Origin: Bacillus cereus group sp. RP43
GTDB lineage: Bacteria; Bacillota; Bacilli; Bacillales; Bacillaceae_G
DNA length: 64,000 nucleotides
Assembly (NCBI RefSeq): GCF_040459645.1
Contig: NZ_JARVHQ010000001.1
Span: forward strand, 4,774,001-4,838,000
Reading direction: 5' to 3'
Below are positions 17,775-26,621 of this stretch, in pieces; the first letter of the stretch is position 1, and every line of letters begins with the position of its first letter. The notes below the pieces were generated by a model. That model had not been told where the DNA came from. It searched no databases and was given only the letters and a program-made list of their open reading frames with translations. A program made the position numbers and the translations under genes.

Positions 17775-17791
17775 AACGACTATTTAACGTC
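17775..17791. promoter_or_regulatory. Candidate operator between regulator and racemase genes
   Basis: AACGACTATTTAACGTC, in the 93-bp gap between the divergent regulator and racemase genes. It is the partner of the motif at 14997-15013 (13 of 17 identical) and has the same direct-repeat layout with an 11-base period. Confidence 0.45.
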
Positions 17792-17842
17792 AACTATATC
17801 AAATGTACAAAACCATTGTAAACAGGAAGGGGTCTTTATTCA

Positions 17843-18952
17843 ATGAAAATTACAGCTATTCATCTTTACGCAATTCGTTTACCGCTTCGCGATCCGTTTG
17901 TTATTAGTTATGGTTCTTATTCTGATATGCCTTCTATTATAGTCAAAATGGAAACCGATGAAGGCATTATCGGTTTCGGTGAAGGCGTTGCTGATGATCA
18001 CGTTACAGGTGAATCATGGGAAAGTACTTTCCATATTTTAAAACATATACTAGCTCCTGCTCTTATCGGGAAAAATCCAATGAATATCGAGAAAATACAC
18101 GATATGATGGACAACACAATTTACGGTGTTCCTACAGCGAAGGCTGCGATTGATATTGCTTGTTTTGATATAACGGGTAAAAAATTAAATCAACCTGTAT
18201 ATCAATTAATTGGCGGACGCTACCATGAAGAATTTCCTGTCACTCACGTCTTAAGTATCGCCGAGCCAGAAAATATGGCTGAGGAAGCTGCCTCTATGAT
18301 TAAGAAAGGTTACCAATCTTTCAAAATGAAAGTCGGCACAATTGTACACGAAGATGTAAAACGAATTGAAGCTGTACGGGAACGTGTAGGAAATGATATC
18401 GCGATTCGCGTTGATGTAAACCAAGGGTGGAAAAATAGCGCAAACACATTAACAGCACTTCGTTCATTAGGTCACTTAAACATCGACTGGATTGAACAGC
18501 CTGTTGTAGCGGACGATATTGACGCAATGGCTCATATTCGTTCGAAAACAGATCTTCCACTTATGATTGATGAAGGATTAAAAGGCTCTCGTGAAATGCG
18601 CCAAATCATTAAATTAGACGCAACTGATAAGGTGAATATAAAACTAATGAAATGCGGCGGCATATATCCAGCTGTAAAACTCGCCCATCAAGCTGAAATG
18701 GCAGGAATTGAATGCCAAGTTGGATCCATGGTTGAATCATCTGTTGCCTCTTCCGCAGGATTCCATGTCGCTTTCTCAAAAAAAATCATTACTAGCGTCG
18801 AACTAACAGGACCATTAAAATTCACGAAAGACATCGGAAACTTACATTACGACGTACCATTTATTCGTTTAAACGAAAAGCCGGGATTAGGAATTGAAAT
18901 AAATGAAGATACATTACAAGAACTAACCGTCTTTCAAGACGTTGTACGCTAA
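17843..18952 (+). CDS. N-succinyl-amino acid racemase (enolase superfamily)
   Basis: A 369-residue enolase-superfamily protein of the muconate-lactonizing subgroup. The catalytic set is complete: K161-x-K163, metal ligands D191, E218 and D243, and the opposing K267. It closely fits the divergent N-succinyl-Arg/Lys racemase that was structurally and functionally assigned in B. cereus ATCC 14579. It interconverts N-succinyl-D- and L-amino acids, with basic side chains preferred in that enzyme. AGGAAGGGG lies upstream of the ATG. The downstream acyltransferase gene begins 14 bases later. A dipeptide epimerase is the main alternative, but the neighbours argue against it. Confidence 0.8.
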   Translation: MKITAIHLYAIRLPLRDPFVISYGSYSDMPSIIVKMETDEGIIGFGEGVADDHVTGESWESTFHILKHILAPALIGKNPMNIEKIHDMMDNTIYGVPTAKAAIDIACFDITGKKLNQPVYQLIGGRYHEEFPVTHVLSIAEPENMAEEAASMIKKGYQSFKMKVGTIVHEDVKRIEAVRERVGNDIAIRVDVNQGWKNSANTLTALRSLGHLNIDWIEQPVVADDIDAMAHIRSKTDLPLMIDEGLKGSREMRQIIKLDATDKVNIKLMKCGGIYPAVKLAHQAEMAGIECQVGSMVESSVASSAGFHVAFSKKIITSVELTGPLKFTKDIGNLHYDVPFIRLNEKPGLGIEINEDTLQELTVFQDVVR

Positions 18953-18966
18953 AGGAGGATTAATAC

Positions 18967-19662
18967 ATGACGGTTCTTTATGAAGGAACATTAAAACAAA
19001 ACGAACAACCATTTCACGTTACATTACTATCACTAAAGCACATCGAACAAATTTTATTACTACAAAATATTGTAGTTGATGCATTAGAAGATAAAGGTCG
19101 TTTACAACCGCTCTCACTAGAAGAATTTCAATACATTCTAGAAGGAAACGGCATGATGATCGGTGCTTTTATCGAAAACGAACTCATCGCATTTCGTGCC
19201 CTACTAGTCCCTCCTATTGACGATGAACATTTAGGACTTGATATCGGCCTAACAGAAAGCGAGCTACACCGCGTCATCTATCAAGAAATCTCAAACGTTC
19301 ATCCAAACTGCCGAGGAAATGGGATGCAAAAAATATTAGCCACAATCATCATGGATGAATTACAAAAAGAAGACAGCAAATACGATTACGTTTGCTGCAC
19401 CGTTGCACCTTTTAACATTCCTAGTTTAAAAGATAAGTTTGCGCAAGGGATGGAAATTGCTGCATTGAAGGAGAAGTACGGCGGGAGTATGCGGTATGTT
19501 TTTGTGAAGGAGTTGCGTAAAGATATAGAAAGAGATTGGACGGATGTTAAAAGCGTTCCTATGAGTGATGCTAGTGGACAGCAGACGTTACTTTCGGAGG
19601 GGTATCGTGGGTATGAGATGGAGAGAATAGACGATACTTTCACTGTGAAGTTTGGACGATAA
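18967..19662 (+). CDS. GNAT-fold acyltransferase, probable D-amino acid N-succinyltransferase
   Basis: A 231-residue protein of the GNAT fold. The acyl-CoA loop is HPNCRGNGMQKILA near residues 115-128, with an extra C-terminal segment of about 50 residues. It is the last gene of the racemase operon (AAAGGAGG before the ATG). In Geobacillus a succinyl-CoA-dependent transferase next to an N-succinylamino acid racemase starts the irreversible D-to-L conversion; this gene probably fills that step. The acyl donor cannot be read from the sequence. A GC-richer, more G-rich stretch near the 3' end (19440-19660) differs slightly in codon use but stays in frame. Confidence 0.68.
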   Translation: MTVLYEGTLKQNEQPFHVTLLSLKHIEQILLLQNIVVDALEDKGRLQPLSLEEFQYILEGNGMMIGAFIENELIAFRALLVPPIDDEHLGLDIGLTESELHRVIYQEISNVHPNCRGNGMQKILATIIMDELQKEDSKYDYVCCTVAPFNIPSLKDKFAQGMEIAALKEKYGGSMRYVFVKELRKDIERDWTDVKSVPMSDASGQQTLLSEGYRGYEMERIDDTFTVKFGR

Positions 19663-19675
19663 TCTATGTACAAAG

Positions 19676-19699
19676 AGAACCCTAATTCATTAGGGTTCT
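19676..19699 (+). terminator. Terminator of the racemase operon
   Basis: An 11-bp stem (AGAACCCTAAT with ATTAGGGTTCT) around TC, followed by a moderately T-rich tail. Confidence 0.75.
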
Positions 19700-19731
19700 A
19701 CTTTATTTCATTCCACAATCTAAAGTAATAA

Positions 19732-20439
19732 CTAAACCGTCATCTTCCAACTCGATAACGCTAACCAGTTTTCCATTTCCTTGTAATCAGGCATTATTTT
19801 CCCGACAAGACGCCAAAAAGAGCGATCATGATTTAAATGAACCATATGACACATTTCGTGAACGACTACATAGTCAATTACCCTCTGTGGTGCCATCGCT
19901 AACTTCCAATTGAATGTTAGCTGTAGATTTGAATCACAAGTTCCCCACGTACGACTACTATCTGTAATACGAATAGAACGCGGTTTTGTTTTAAAGTTGC
20001 TTTGATGTGCTTTAATACTTTTCTCCACTAATGCTTTGCACTGCTTATAGTAAAATCGTTTCAAAGCTTGCTGGATCTTCTCATCCTTAAGCTCTTTCAC
20101 ATAAATATGTAGCTTACCATCTTCAAAGACTGCATTATCTTGTTCAATACTTGCATCTTGAGAAATCTGTATCGGATACGTATTTCCTAAATACAGAAAG
20201 CCTTCTCCTTGATCATAATCCTTTTCCTGTGGTCCAAGCGCCCGCTCCTGCATTTCCTTACGTGTTGCCTGAATCCAATCCCATTTCTCCTCTAACAATT
20301 GGACTAAGTATTCAACAGGCGTTCCTTTCGGAGCTTGCACTTCCACATTCCCATAAGAATCTACATAAAGACGTACTGATTTTTTCTTCTTATAAGTTAT
20401 ATGAAAATTAATTGTCTCACCTAAATATGTATGTACCAT
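19732..20439 (-). CDS. YgjP-type M48-like metallopeptidase (DUF45)
   Basis: A 235-residue protein. The C-terminal half holds the zinc metallopeptidase motif HEMCHMVHLNHDRSFW: HExxH followed by a third ligand H and the N-H-[DS]-x-x-F-W signature of the YgjP/SprT-like DUF45 family. The N-terminal half is beta-rich (SVRLYVDSYGNVEVQAPKG). RTWGTCDS near residue 165 is another family signature. Probably a cytosolic peptidase of unknown substrate. Some relatives are linked to restriction systems, but no such genes are present here. It is encoded alone, with TTAGGTGA before the ATG. Confidence 0.8.
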   Translation of the reverse strand: MVHTYLGETINFHITYKKKKSVRLYVDSYGNVEVQAPKGTPVEYLVQLLEEKWDWIQATRKEMQERALGPQEKDYDQGEGFLYLGNTYPIQISQDASIEQDNAVFEDGKLHIYVKELKDEKIQQALKRFYYKQCKALVEKSIKAHQSNFKTKPRSIRITDSSRTWGTCDSNLQLTFNWKLAMAPQRVIDYVVVHEMCHMVHLNHDRSFWRLVGKIMPDYKEMENWLALSSWKMTV

Positions 20440-20485
20440 TTCATCACCTAACGTATTCGTTCATAATTATTTTTACAAATAAAAA

Positions 20486-20511
20486 AGAGCAGGCTACTAG
20501 CGTCCTACTCT
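20486..20511 (-). terminator. Terminator of the DUF1456 gene
   Basis: On the minus strand AGAGTAGG pairs with CCTGCTCT (one U-G pair), followed by six T. Confidence 0.75.
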
Positions 20512-20554
20512 ACCTATTATATCATTTACTGCTTTACCATAAATGTTACAATGC

Positions 20555-21085
20555 TTATCCTCTATACTTTACAGCCAATCCCTTAATGAAATTCCTTGCG
20601 TATCTATCGCCGCACTCTTTGTAATGCTTATGGCCTTTCTTTCTTAATAAAGCGCCTAACTCTCCTTTTGTTACGATGACGCCTACGCTATCTAATATAT
20701 CAAGCACATCCTCACTCGTTAAAGATAGTGCGATTTTCATTTTCTTTAAAAGAAGGTTATTGGCACTTTCATTACTTCGTAAAGGTGCTGCTTGTCCCGC
20801 AGGTTGCCCTGGTTTCGGATCTTGCTTGCCTCTTTTTAAAGTAATAAATCCATTTAAAAATGACTCTAACATCATCATATCGCATGTTAGTACGTACTCA
20901 TCTTCGATTACATCATCATTTTCAGCTTCATGTTGAGGAGCTCTCTTTATTTTTGTAAGCATATCAACTACGTCTTCTTTCGTTACTTCCATCCCGCCAA
21001 GTTTAAAGATTTCCACCATATCTATATCTTTTATATCTAAAGCGTATCTTACTCTTTTTAATATATCGTTGTTGCTCATTGCCAT
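20555..21085 (-). CDS. DUF1456 (YehS-like) protein
   Basis: A 176-residue protein with two tandem DUF1456 repeats: residues 4-80 (NNDILKRVRYALDIKDIDMVEIFKLGG...TKEDVVDMLTK) and 107-170 (NNLLLKKMKIALSLTSEDVLDILDSVG...TKGELGALLRKKGHKHYKECGD). A Gln/Pro/Gly-rich linker at 88-103 joins them. The family is widespread but its function is unknown. The strong ribosome binding site AGGAGG and its own terminator show a real, singly transcribed gene. Confidence 0.85.
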   Translation of the reverse strand: MAMSNNDILKRVRYALDIKDIDMVEIFKLGGMEVTKEDVVDMLTKIKRAPQHEAENDDVIEDEYVLTCDMMMLESFLNGFITLKRGKQDPKPGQPAGQAAPLRSNESANNLLLKKMKIALSLTSEDVLDILDSVGVIVTKGELGALLRKKGHKHYKECGDRYARNFIKGLAVKYRG

Positions 21086-21404
21086 TGTTTTTCCTCCTGA
21101 AATGTTGAATATAGTAATGCTTTTAGCATGTGTAAATTAATGTCGTTAAGTTACTACTTTAACATTTTAGAGGTTGGTTTTGTAGTCTTAGGTGGATTAA
21201 TGCTTTTGGGGAGGATTTTAAAACAGCAAAAAAGGATGGGATAATCGCGCGAAATTACGGATGAGGATTTACTATTAGTTAACACACTTGAAAATGGACT
21301 AACCTGATATAGGTTTGTCCATTTCTTTTTATGCAACTCTAATTTAGTGGGCAACTCAAACATGAATATTTGTGGTACAGTCACCGTAACTAATCTAAAT
21401 GAGG
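21086..21404. other. Intergenic gap with one orphan hairpin
   Basis: No supported gene. The only structure is an imperfect hairpin (arms 21292-21305 and 21311-21324, AAATGGAC/GTCCATTT outside) followed by CTTTTT on the plus strand. It looks like a plus-strand terminator with no plus-strand gene before it. Confidence 0.5.
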
Positions 21405-23414
21405 TTATTGTTCATTATTTTCATAATTAAATTTAACAAAAAAGGTAGTACCTTCCGATCCTGTTTGAATTTCTATTTTTGCATTATGACGGGCAGCAAT
21501 GGCATAACATATGCCTAACCCCAATCCAGTTCCATTATCTTTGGTCGTGTAAAATGGAGTACCCAGTTTCTCTAATACTTCAGGCCTGATACCTTTTCCT
21601 TGATCCCGCACTGCAAGCACCACACAATTTTGACCTTCCTTGTAGGTGCTAATGGTTAGAAATTTCCCTGTGCTCATCGCTTCTAAGCCATTACGGTATA
21701 GGTTTATTAATAATTGCCGTATCTCATTACGATTTAAAAATAATTCCGGAATGTCATTTGTATCGACTTGAATATATTTATTTTGATTATACGTATCAAT
21801 CTTTATTAAAGGAATAATATCGTGGATAATTGAATTTAAATCTAACATCTGCAAATCTGATTTCCTTGTATTACCAATCGAGAGAAATTCAGTAATAATA
21901 GAATTGGCACGGTCAAGTTCTTCAATCATTAAATTAAAGTACTTATTATGTTTCTCATAGGTGTGCTCTTCTTTTAATAACTGCAAAAATCCTCGTACTG
22001 TTGTCATTGGATTTCTAATCTCATGGCTGATACCTGCTGCCATTTGCCCTATTAAATCTAGGTTCGATAACCTTTTCAATTCCTGCTCATATTGCTTTTT
22101 TTCCGTTATGTTTTTAAAAATACAACAAATACCATCATCATACGGGTATGCAATAACTTCGTGCCAATATTCATCAGAGGTAGAAAAAAATTCGAAACAA
22201 ACTGTAGTTCGCTCTGACATTGCACGATGAAGTTCCTTATACATAACTTCGTCAACGCTACTCGGGAAAATCCCCCATATATTCTTGCCTAATACATCTT
22301 TTGCTGTTTTTCTTTGTGGAAAATATTGATGCTTATTTACGTACGTAAATTCCCATGTATTATTTAAAGTAAAGAATCCATCCGTAATACTTTCAATCAC
22401 ACTTGTAACTTTTTCATTAGCAACAGCTAGTTCTCTCGTTCGCTCTTCCACCATGCTTTCAAGTCGATCCATATATAACAAGTTTGAAAACGTAGGCGCT
22501 GTGGCATCAACGATAGATTTTGCAAGTTGTATTTGGGAATTATCATAATTGTGACCTTTGCCAACGACGATTACCCCTAATACTTCTCCCATTGAAACCA
22601 ATGGAATCATCAGTAGACCCTTACTATCTATATTTTTTGTTTGAATAACCTCTTGGATCTTGGTTTCATAGCTTTTCTCCATCCAATCCGCTTCTGTCCA
22701 ATCACAGTCCTTGCTTAACTTCGTTGTTTTAATCGTTGTTTTGTCTAGCGGGTCTAAAAGGTGGGCAGCCATGTTTTTACTCTCTAAAATCTGTCCTAAG
22801 TAAAAAAAACATTTATCAAAACTCTCCTGTGTCGAGGAACACATTGATAAATCACGGGTAACATTTAGTAACAGCTGCTTCTCGGCAATAAGGTTTTCCT
22901 TTTGTGTTAAATTATTTGCATTTTGAATTGCGACCGCAGCCATATTTACATAAGCTTCAACACTTTGAATTTCTGAATCTGTTAAGTTCATTGGAACTCC
23001 ATAATCAAATAAAAAAACCAGACCAAATAACTCTTGTCCAAATGAGATAGGCAGGGCTAATAAGGACTTAATTTTGAACGCATCAACTGGTCTTGGATCC
23101 GGCCGATGATCCTTTGAGGTATCAGGGATATAGATGGTTTTTTTGGTTTCAATAACTTCTTTTGCCAGTAAGTCCATTTCAGGATCAATTACCTGAGTAT
23201 CGAGCGTTACGCCATTTATGGTCTCTGGTTTTCCTGCAAATCCTCTAAATGTTCCATCTTTCTGGGGTAAATAAATTCCAACAGCGTTGCATCGAACAAT
23301 CTCCTCTGATATCGCCATTGTTACACGCTGCAATACTTCACGTAGTTCTAATTTTGTATTTATTATTTTTGTTATATTCGCGAGCCTAGAATATCTCGTC
23401 TGATCACTTAACAT
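21405..23414 (-). CDS. Orphan sensor histidine kinase (GAF-GAF-PAS-HisKA-HATPase)
   Basis: A 669-residue soluble kinase without membrane segments. Two GAF domains span about 20-165 and 185-320, followed by a short coiled coil (MVEERTRELAVANEKV) and a PAS domain (about 340-450). HisKA carries the phosphorylatable His in GISHEIRNPMTTVRGFL (about 465-480), and HATPase has N (NLYRNGLEAM), G1 (DQGKGI) and G2 (GTGLGLGI) boxes. No response regulator gene is adjacent. The HisKA sequence resembles the sporulation kinases that feed Spo0F, so input to the phosphorelay is plausible but unproven. GGAGG lies nine bases before the ATG. Confidence 0.85.
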   Translation of the reverse strand: MLSDQTRYSRLANITKIINTKLELREVLQRVTMAISEEIVRCNAVGIYLPQKDGTFRGFAGKPETINGVTLDTQVIDPEMDLLAKEVIETKKTIYIPDTSKDHRPDPRPVDAFKIKSLLALPISFGQELFGLVFLFDYGVPMNLTDSEIQSVEAYVNMAAVAIQNANNLTQKENLIAEKQLLLNVTRDLSMCSSTQESFDKCFFYLGQILESKNMAAHLLDPLDKTTIKTTKLSKDCDWTEADWMEKSYETKIQEVIQTKNIDSKGLLMIPLVSMGEVLGVIVVGKGHNYDNSQIQLAKSIVDATAPTFSNLLYMDRLESMVEERTRELAVANEKVTSVIESITDGFFTLNNTWEFTYVNKHQYFPQRKTAKDVLGKNIWGIFPSSVDEVMYKELHRAMSERTTVCFEFFSTSDEYWHEVIAYPYDDGICCIFKNITEKKQYEQELKRLSNLDLIGQMAAGISHEIRNPMTTVRGFLQLLKEEHTYEKHNKYFNLMIEELDRANSIITEFLSIGNTRKSDLQMLDLNSIIHDIIPLIKIDTYNQNKYIQVDTNDIPELFLNRNEIRQLLINLYRNGLEAMSTGKFLTISTYKEGQNCVVLAVRDQGKGIRPEVLEKLGTPFYTTKDNGTGLGLGICYAIAARHNAKIEIQTGSEGTTFFVKFNYENNEQ

Positions 23415-23628
23415 TCACATAGCCTCCAAGTTATAGGCATAATAAAATAAACATGATAATATCAGTGAAAATCAAGACCAACCTGCCATTTTCGATTTTC
23501 TTCTGTATTCTTTTCTTACCCTTGTTTTACATAGAATACCTCACTTACTTATGATACGGTTCACCATAAGTAAAACGAAACAAACACTCATAAAATCGCT
23601 ACACCCCATCAGCTCTAACTTTCAAAAG

Positions 23629-24618
23629 TTACACTGTTTCACTATCTCCATCCTTATCAACACTAGCCTCAAACTTATCAAGCAATGTACGCACTTCATC
23701 AGTCGATTTCGTGCTCATCAGTTGATTTCTTAGTTCAGCAGCTCCAGGGAAGCCTTTTACATAAATTTTGAAAAAGCGATGAAGCCCTGTGATGGAACGT
23801 GGTAGTACTTCTGCATATTGATCTTGAAGATCAAGCTGTAGTCTTAGAAGATCAAGGTGTTCTTTACTGCTATGCTCTCTTGGCTCTTTTTCAAAGGCAA
23901 AAGGATTTTTAAAAATACCTCGTCCGATCATAACGCCATCAATACCATATTTCTCAGCAAGTTCCATTCCAGTTTGACGATCAGGAATGTCTCCATTGAT
24001 TGTTATTAACGTATTTGGTGCAATGCGGTCACGTAATTTTTTAATTTCCGGAATTAGTTCCCAGTGCGCATCTACTTGGCTCATTTCTTCTCTTGTACGT
24101 AAGTGAATAGAAAGGTTCGCAATATCTTGTTTGAAAATGTGCGTTAACCAATCTTCCCACTCGCTTAACTCTTTAAAGCCAAGTCGTGTTTTTACGCTGA
24201 CAGGTAGTCCGCCTGCTTTTGCTGCTTGGATAAGTTCTGCTGCAACGTCTGGACGTAGAATAAGGCCACTACCTTTTCCTCTTGATGCTACATTCGGTAC
24301 TGGGCAGCCCATATTAATATCGATGCCTTTAAATCCTAGTTCTGCCATACCAATACTCATTTGACGGAAATATTCAGGGTTATCTCCCCAAATATGCGCC
24401 ACTATTGGCTGTTCATCTTCTGTAAAAATTAAACGGCCACGTACACTTTTCATACCTTCTGGATGACAATAGCTATCCGAGTTTGTAAACTCTGTGAAAA
24501 ATACATCTGGGCGACCAGCTTCACTTACTACGTGACGAAAAACAACATCTGTCACATCTTCCATTGGTGCAAGTACGAAAAATGGTCGTGGTAAATCACG
24601 CCAAAAATTATCTATCAT
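23629..24618 (-). CDS. tRNA-dihydrouridine synthase
   Basis: An FMN TIM-barrel protein of about 329 residues. LAPMEDVTD is near the N-terminus, [10 protein letters not shown] carries the catalytic Cys that protonates the uridine ring, and INGDIPD and [14 protein letters not shown] contact FMN phosphate. It reduces uridines in the D-loop of tRNA. This form (HIWGDNP, TEFTNSD) is the more divergent class seen in Firmicutes beside the dusB paralogue, so the position modified is uncertain. I prefer the ATG at 24618 with AGAGGA upstream; a GTG at 24639 is in frame but lacks a ribosome binding site. Encoded alone. Confidence 0.85.
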   Translation of the reverse strand: MIDNFWRDLPRPFFVLAPMEDVTDVVFRHVVSEAGRPDVFFTEFTNSDSYCHPEGMKSVRGRLIFTEDEQPIVAHIWGDNPEYFRQMSIGMAELGFKGIDINMGCPVPNVASRGKGSGLILRPDVAAELIQAAKAGGLPVSVKTRLGFKELSEWEDWLTHIFKQDIANLSIHLRTREEMSQVDAHWELIPEIKKLRDRIAPNTLITINGDIPDRQTGMELAEKYGIDGVMIGRGIFKNPFAFEKEPREHSSKEHLDLLRLQLDLQDQYAEVLPRSITGLHRFFKIYVKGFPGAAELRNQLMSTKSTDEVRTLLDKFEASVDKDGDSETV

Positions 24619-24775
24619 TTCAAATTCAAATCCTCTCACTATGAATACAATTTCAAACTCTCAATTTAAAAATATAAAGCCAAATAGCAACAGTGCATTT
24701 GGACATTTATATTTTGTGAAAATCAGCAATATTTATTTTAACTAAAATCGTTGCTGAATGGTATTTTTGTAAACC

Positions 24776-24818
24776 AAAAAGCAGATGGTATAGATTTTTT
24801 CTATATCAACTGCTTTTT
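24776..24818 (-). terminator. Terminator of rlmCD
   Basis: A long, slightly imperfect stem (AAAAAGCAG...CTGCTTTTT outside, TATAG/CTATA inside) with a T-rich loop. It lies just past the stop at 24821. Confidence 0.8.
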
Positions 24819-24820
24819 TA

Positions 24821-26197
24821 TTATACCAACTTAAGCCAAGCCACACACTCCACATGAGTAGTATGCGGGAACATATCAACAGGCTGTACTTCCTGTGTTT
24901 TATATCCGCCTTCTTCTAGTACTTTTAAATCACGTGCTAATGTTGCTGGGTTACATGATACGTATACGACGCGTTTTGGCTTCATGTCGATGATTGTGTT
25001 TAGTAATGCTTCGTCACAGCCTTTACGCGGTGGATCTACGACCATTGTATCGGCGATTACGCCTTCTTTGTACCATTTAGGAATAACTACTTCTGCTTCT
25101 CCTACGCCAAATTCAGCATTTGTCATGTTGTTTAGCGCTGCGTTTCGGTTTGCGTCTTCGATTGCTTCTGGAACAATTTCAACACCGTACACTTTTTTCG
25201 CTTTTTGCGCTAGGAATAAGGAGATTGATCCGATTCCGCAATAGGCATCAATTACTGTTTCGTTACCATTTAATTTTGCGTATTCTAACGTTTTATCGTA
25301 TAGCACTTTCGTTTGTTCTGGGTTTACTTGATAGAATGAACGTGCTGAAATCGCAAATTTAATGTCACCGATAAAGTCATAAATATATTCTGATCCGTAC
25401 AGTACTGTCGTCTTATCTCCGAAAATAACGTTTGTACGTTTCGTGTTTACGTTTTGAACGATCGATTTTACTTCTGGGAATTTCGCTGCGATTTCTTCAA
25501 TGATTACTTCTTTATTTGGCAGTTCAGCTGTACGTGTAATGAAGACAAGCATAATTTCCCCTGTTACTTGTCCGTAGCGAGCCATTACGTGGCGAAGCGT
25601 TCCTTTGTTACGCTCTTCATTGTAAGCCGAAATACCGTGCTTTTCACAAATACGTTTTACTTCTTGAATTAATGTATCGTTTTCTTCCGCCTGAATTAAG
25701 CATGATTCCATATTAATGATGTCATGCGTTCCTTGACGATAGAAACCAGCTACAAGTCCACCTTCACGTTCTCCAATTGGTACTTGTGCTTTATTACGGT
25801 ATACCCACGGGTTCTTCATGCCAAGTACAGGATGAACAGGAACATCACTTAATCCGCCGATGCGCTGCATAACGTCACGTACTTGTTTTTCTTTCGCTTT
25901 TAATTGTCCTTCATATGTTAAGTGCTGAAGCTGACAACCGCCGCACTCGTTGTACACGGGGCATTCTGCATCTTTACGATATGGACTTTCTTGATGAAGC
26001 TTCATTAAACGACCAAACGCGAAGTTTTTCTTCACTTTAATAATTTTAATTTGTGCTTCCTCACCTGGTAATCCGTTTTTTACGAAAATAGGATATCCCT
26101 TCACTTTCGCAACACCGGCACCATCATGTGTTAAATCTTCAAACACTACATCTATAAACTCGTTTTTTTCAACTGGTGGCGTCATTTTTGTACTCAT
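24821..26197 (-). CDS. rlmCD: 23S rRNA (uracil-C5)-methyltransferase RlmCD (RumA family)
   Basis: A protein of about 458 residues. It has an N-terminal TRAM domain ([21 protein letters not shown]), the [4Fe-4S] cysteine set [11 protein letters not shown], a SAM site ([14 protein letters not shown]), VDPPRKGCD and the catalytic cysteine in [12 protein letters not shown]. In B. subtilis the single enzyme RlmCD methylates both U747 and U1939 of 23S rRNA; this is the equivalent here. I use the ATG at 26197, preceded by AGAGAGG, rather than the upstream ATG at 26218. Encoded alone. Confidence 0.88.
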   Translation of the reverse strand: MSTKMTPPVEKNEFIDVVFEDLTHDGAGVAKVKGYPIFVKNGLPGEEAQIKIIKVKKNFAFGRLMKLHQESPYRKDAECPVYNECGGCQLQHLTYEGQLKAKEKQVRDVMQRIGGLSDVPVHPVLGMKNPWVYRNKAQVPIGEREGGLVAGFYRQGTHDIINMESCLIQAEENDTLIQEVKRICEKHGISAYNEERNKGTLRHVMARYGQVTGEIMLVFITRTAELPNKEVIIEEIAAKFPEVKSIVQNVNTKRTNVIFGDKTTVLYGSEYIYDFIGDIKFAISARSFYQVNPEQTKVLYDKTLEYAKLNGNETVIDAYCGIGSISLFLAQKAKKVYGVEIVPEAIEDANRNAALNNMTNAEFGVGEAEVVIPKWYKEGVIADTMVVDPPRKGCDEALLNTIIDMKPKRVVYVSCNPATLARDLKVLEEGGYKTQEVQPVDMFPHTTHVECVAWLKLV

Positions 26198-26336
26198 TTT
26201 CCGACCTCTCTTTTTCATAACACTGCGTTACATTTTATCATACTTATATGGTCTATTTCTATTGGAAGAAAAAAAGCTATTGACGATAGTTCTCTAGTAA
26301 TGTTACGCTACTACTAATTTAATACGGACGATGTTA

Positions 26337-26405
26337 CCTCATATATAGTCGATAATATGGATCGAGAGTTTCTACCCGGCAACCTTAAATTGCTGGACTA
26401 TGGGG
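26337..26405 (+). ncRNA. Purine (guanine-type) riboswitch aptamer
   Basis: P1 is CCTCATA (26337-26343) paired with TATGGGG (26399-26405). The conserved core is present: ATATGG, TTTCTACC, GGCAACC and ACTATGG. The specificity base in J3/2 (26398) is C, as in guanine/hypoxanthine-binding riboswitches; adenine switches have U. It precedes a nucleoside transporter gene. Confidence 0.92.
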
Positions 26406-26432
26406 AAAACTAATGAATATTAGCCTATGTAT

Positions 26433-26494
26433 AAAAAGACTCCTATTGATTAGCTTTCTCTCATAGATGAAAGTGAATCCATATGAGTCTTTTT
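26433..26494 (+). terminator. Riboswitch expression-platform terminator
   Basis: AAAAAGACTC (26433-26442) pairs with GAGTCTTTTT (26485-26494) around an inner AGCTTTC/GAAAGT hairpin and is followed by a T-run. When guanine is bound, this terminator should form and switch off nupG. Confidence 0.85.
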
Positions 26495-26621
26495 TTATTT
26501 TTATTTTTCTAAAAGGTCAGACATCTTACGTATGACGTAAAACCTCTATTACTTTATTTTTAGTAATATAACGAGCGTTTTATGTAAAAACTTTATACGA
26601 ACTTCTGAAAGGGGCAACTAC

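Noticed and set aside
21154..21384. 76-codon minus-strand ORF after the sensor kinase
   Set aside because: No ribosome binding site and the frame crosses a hairpin; no recognisable protein features.
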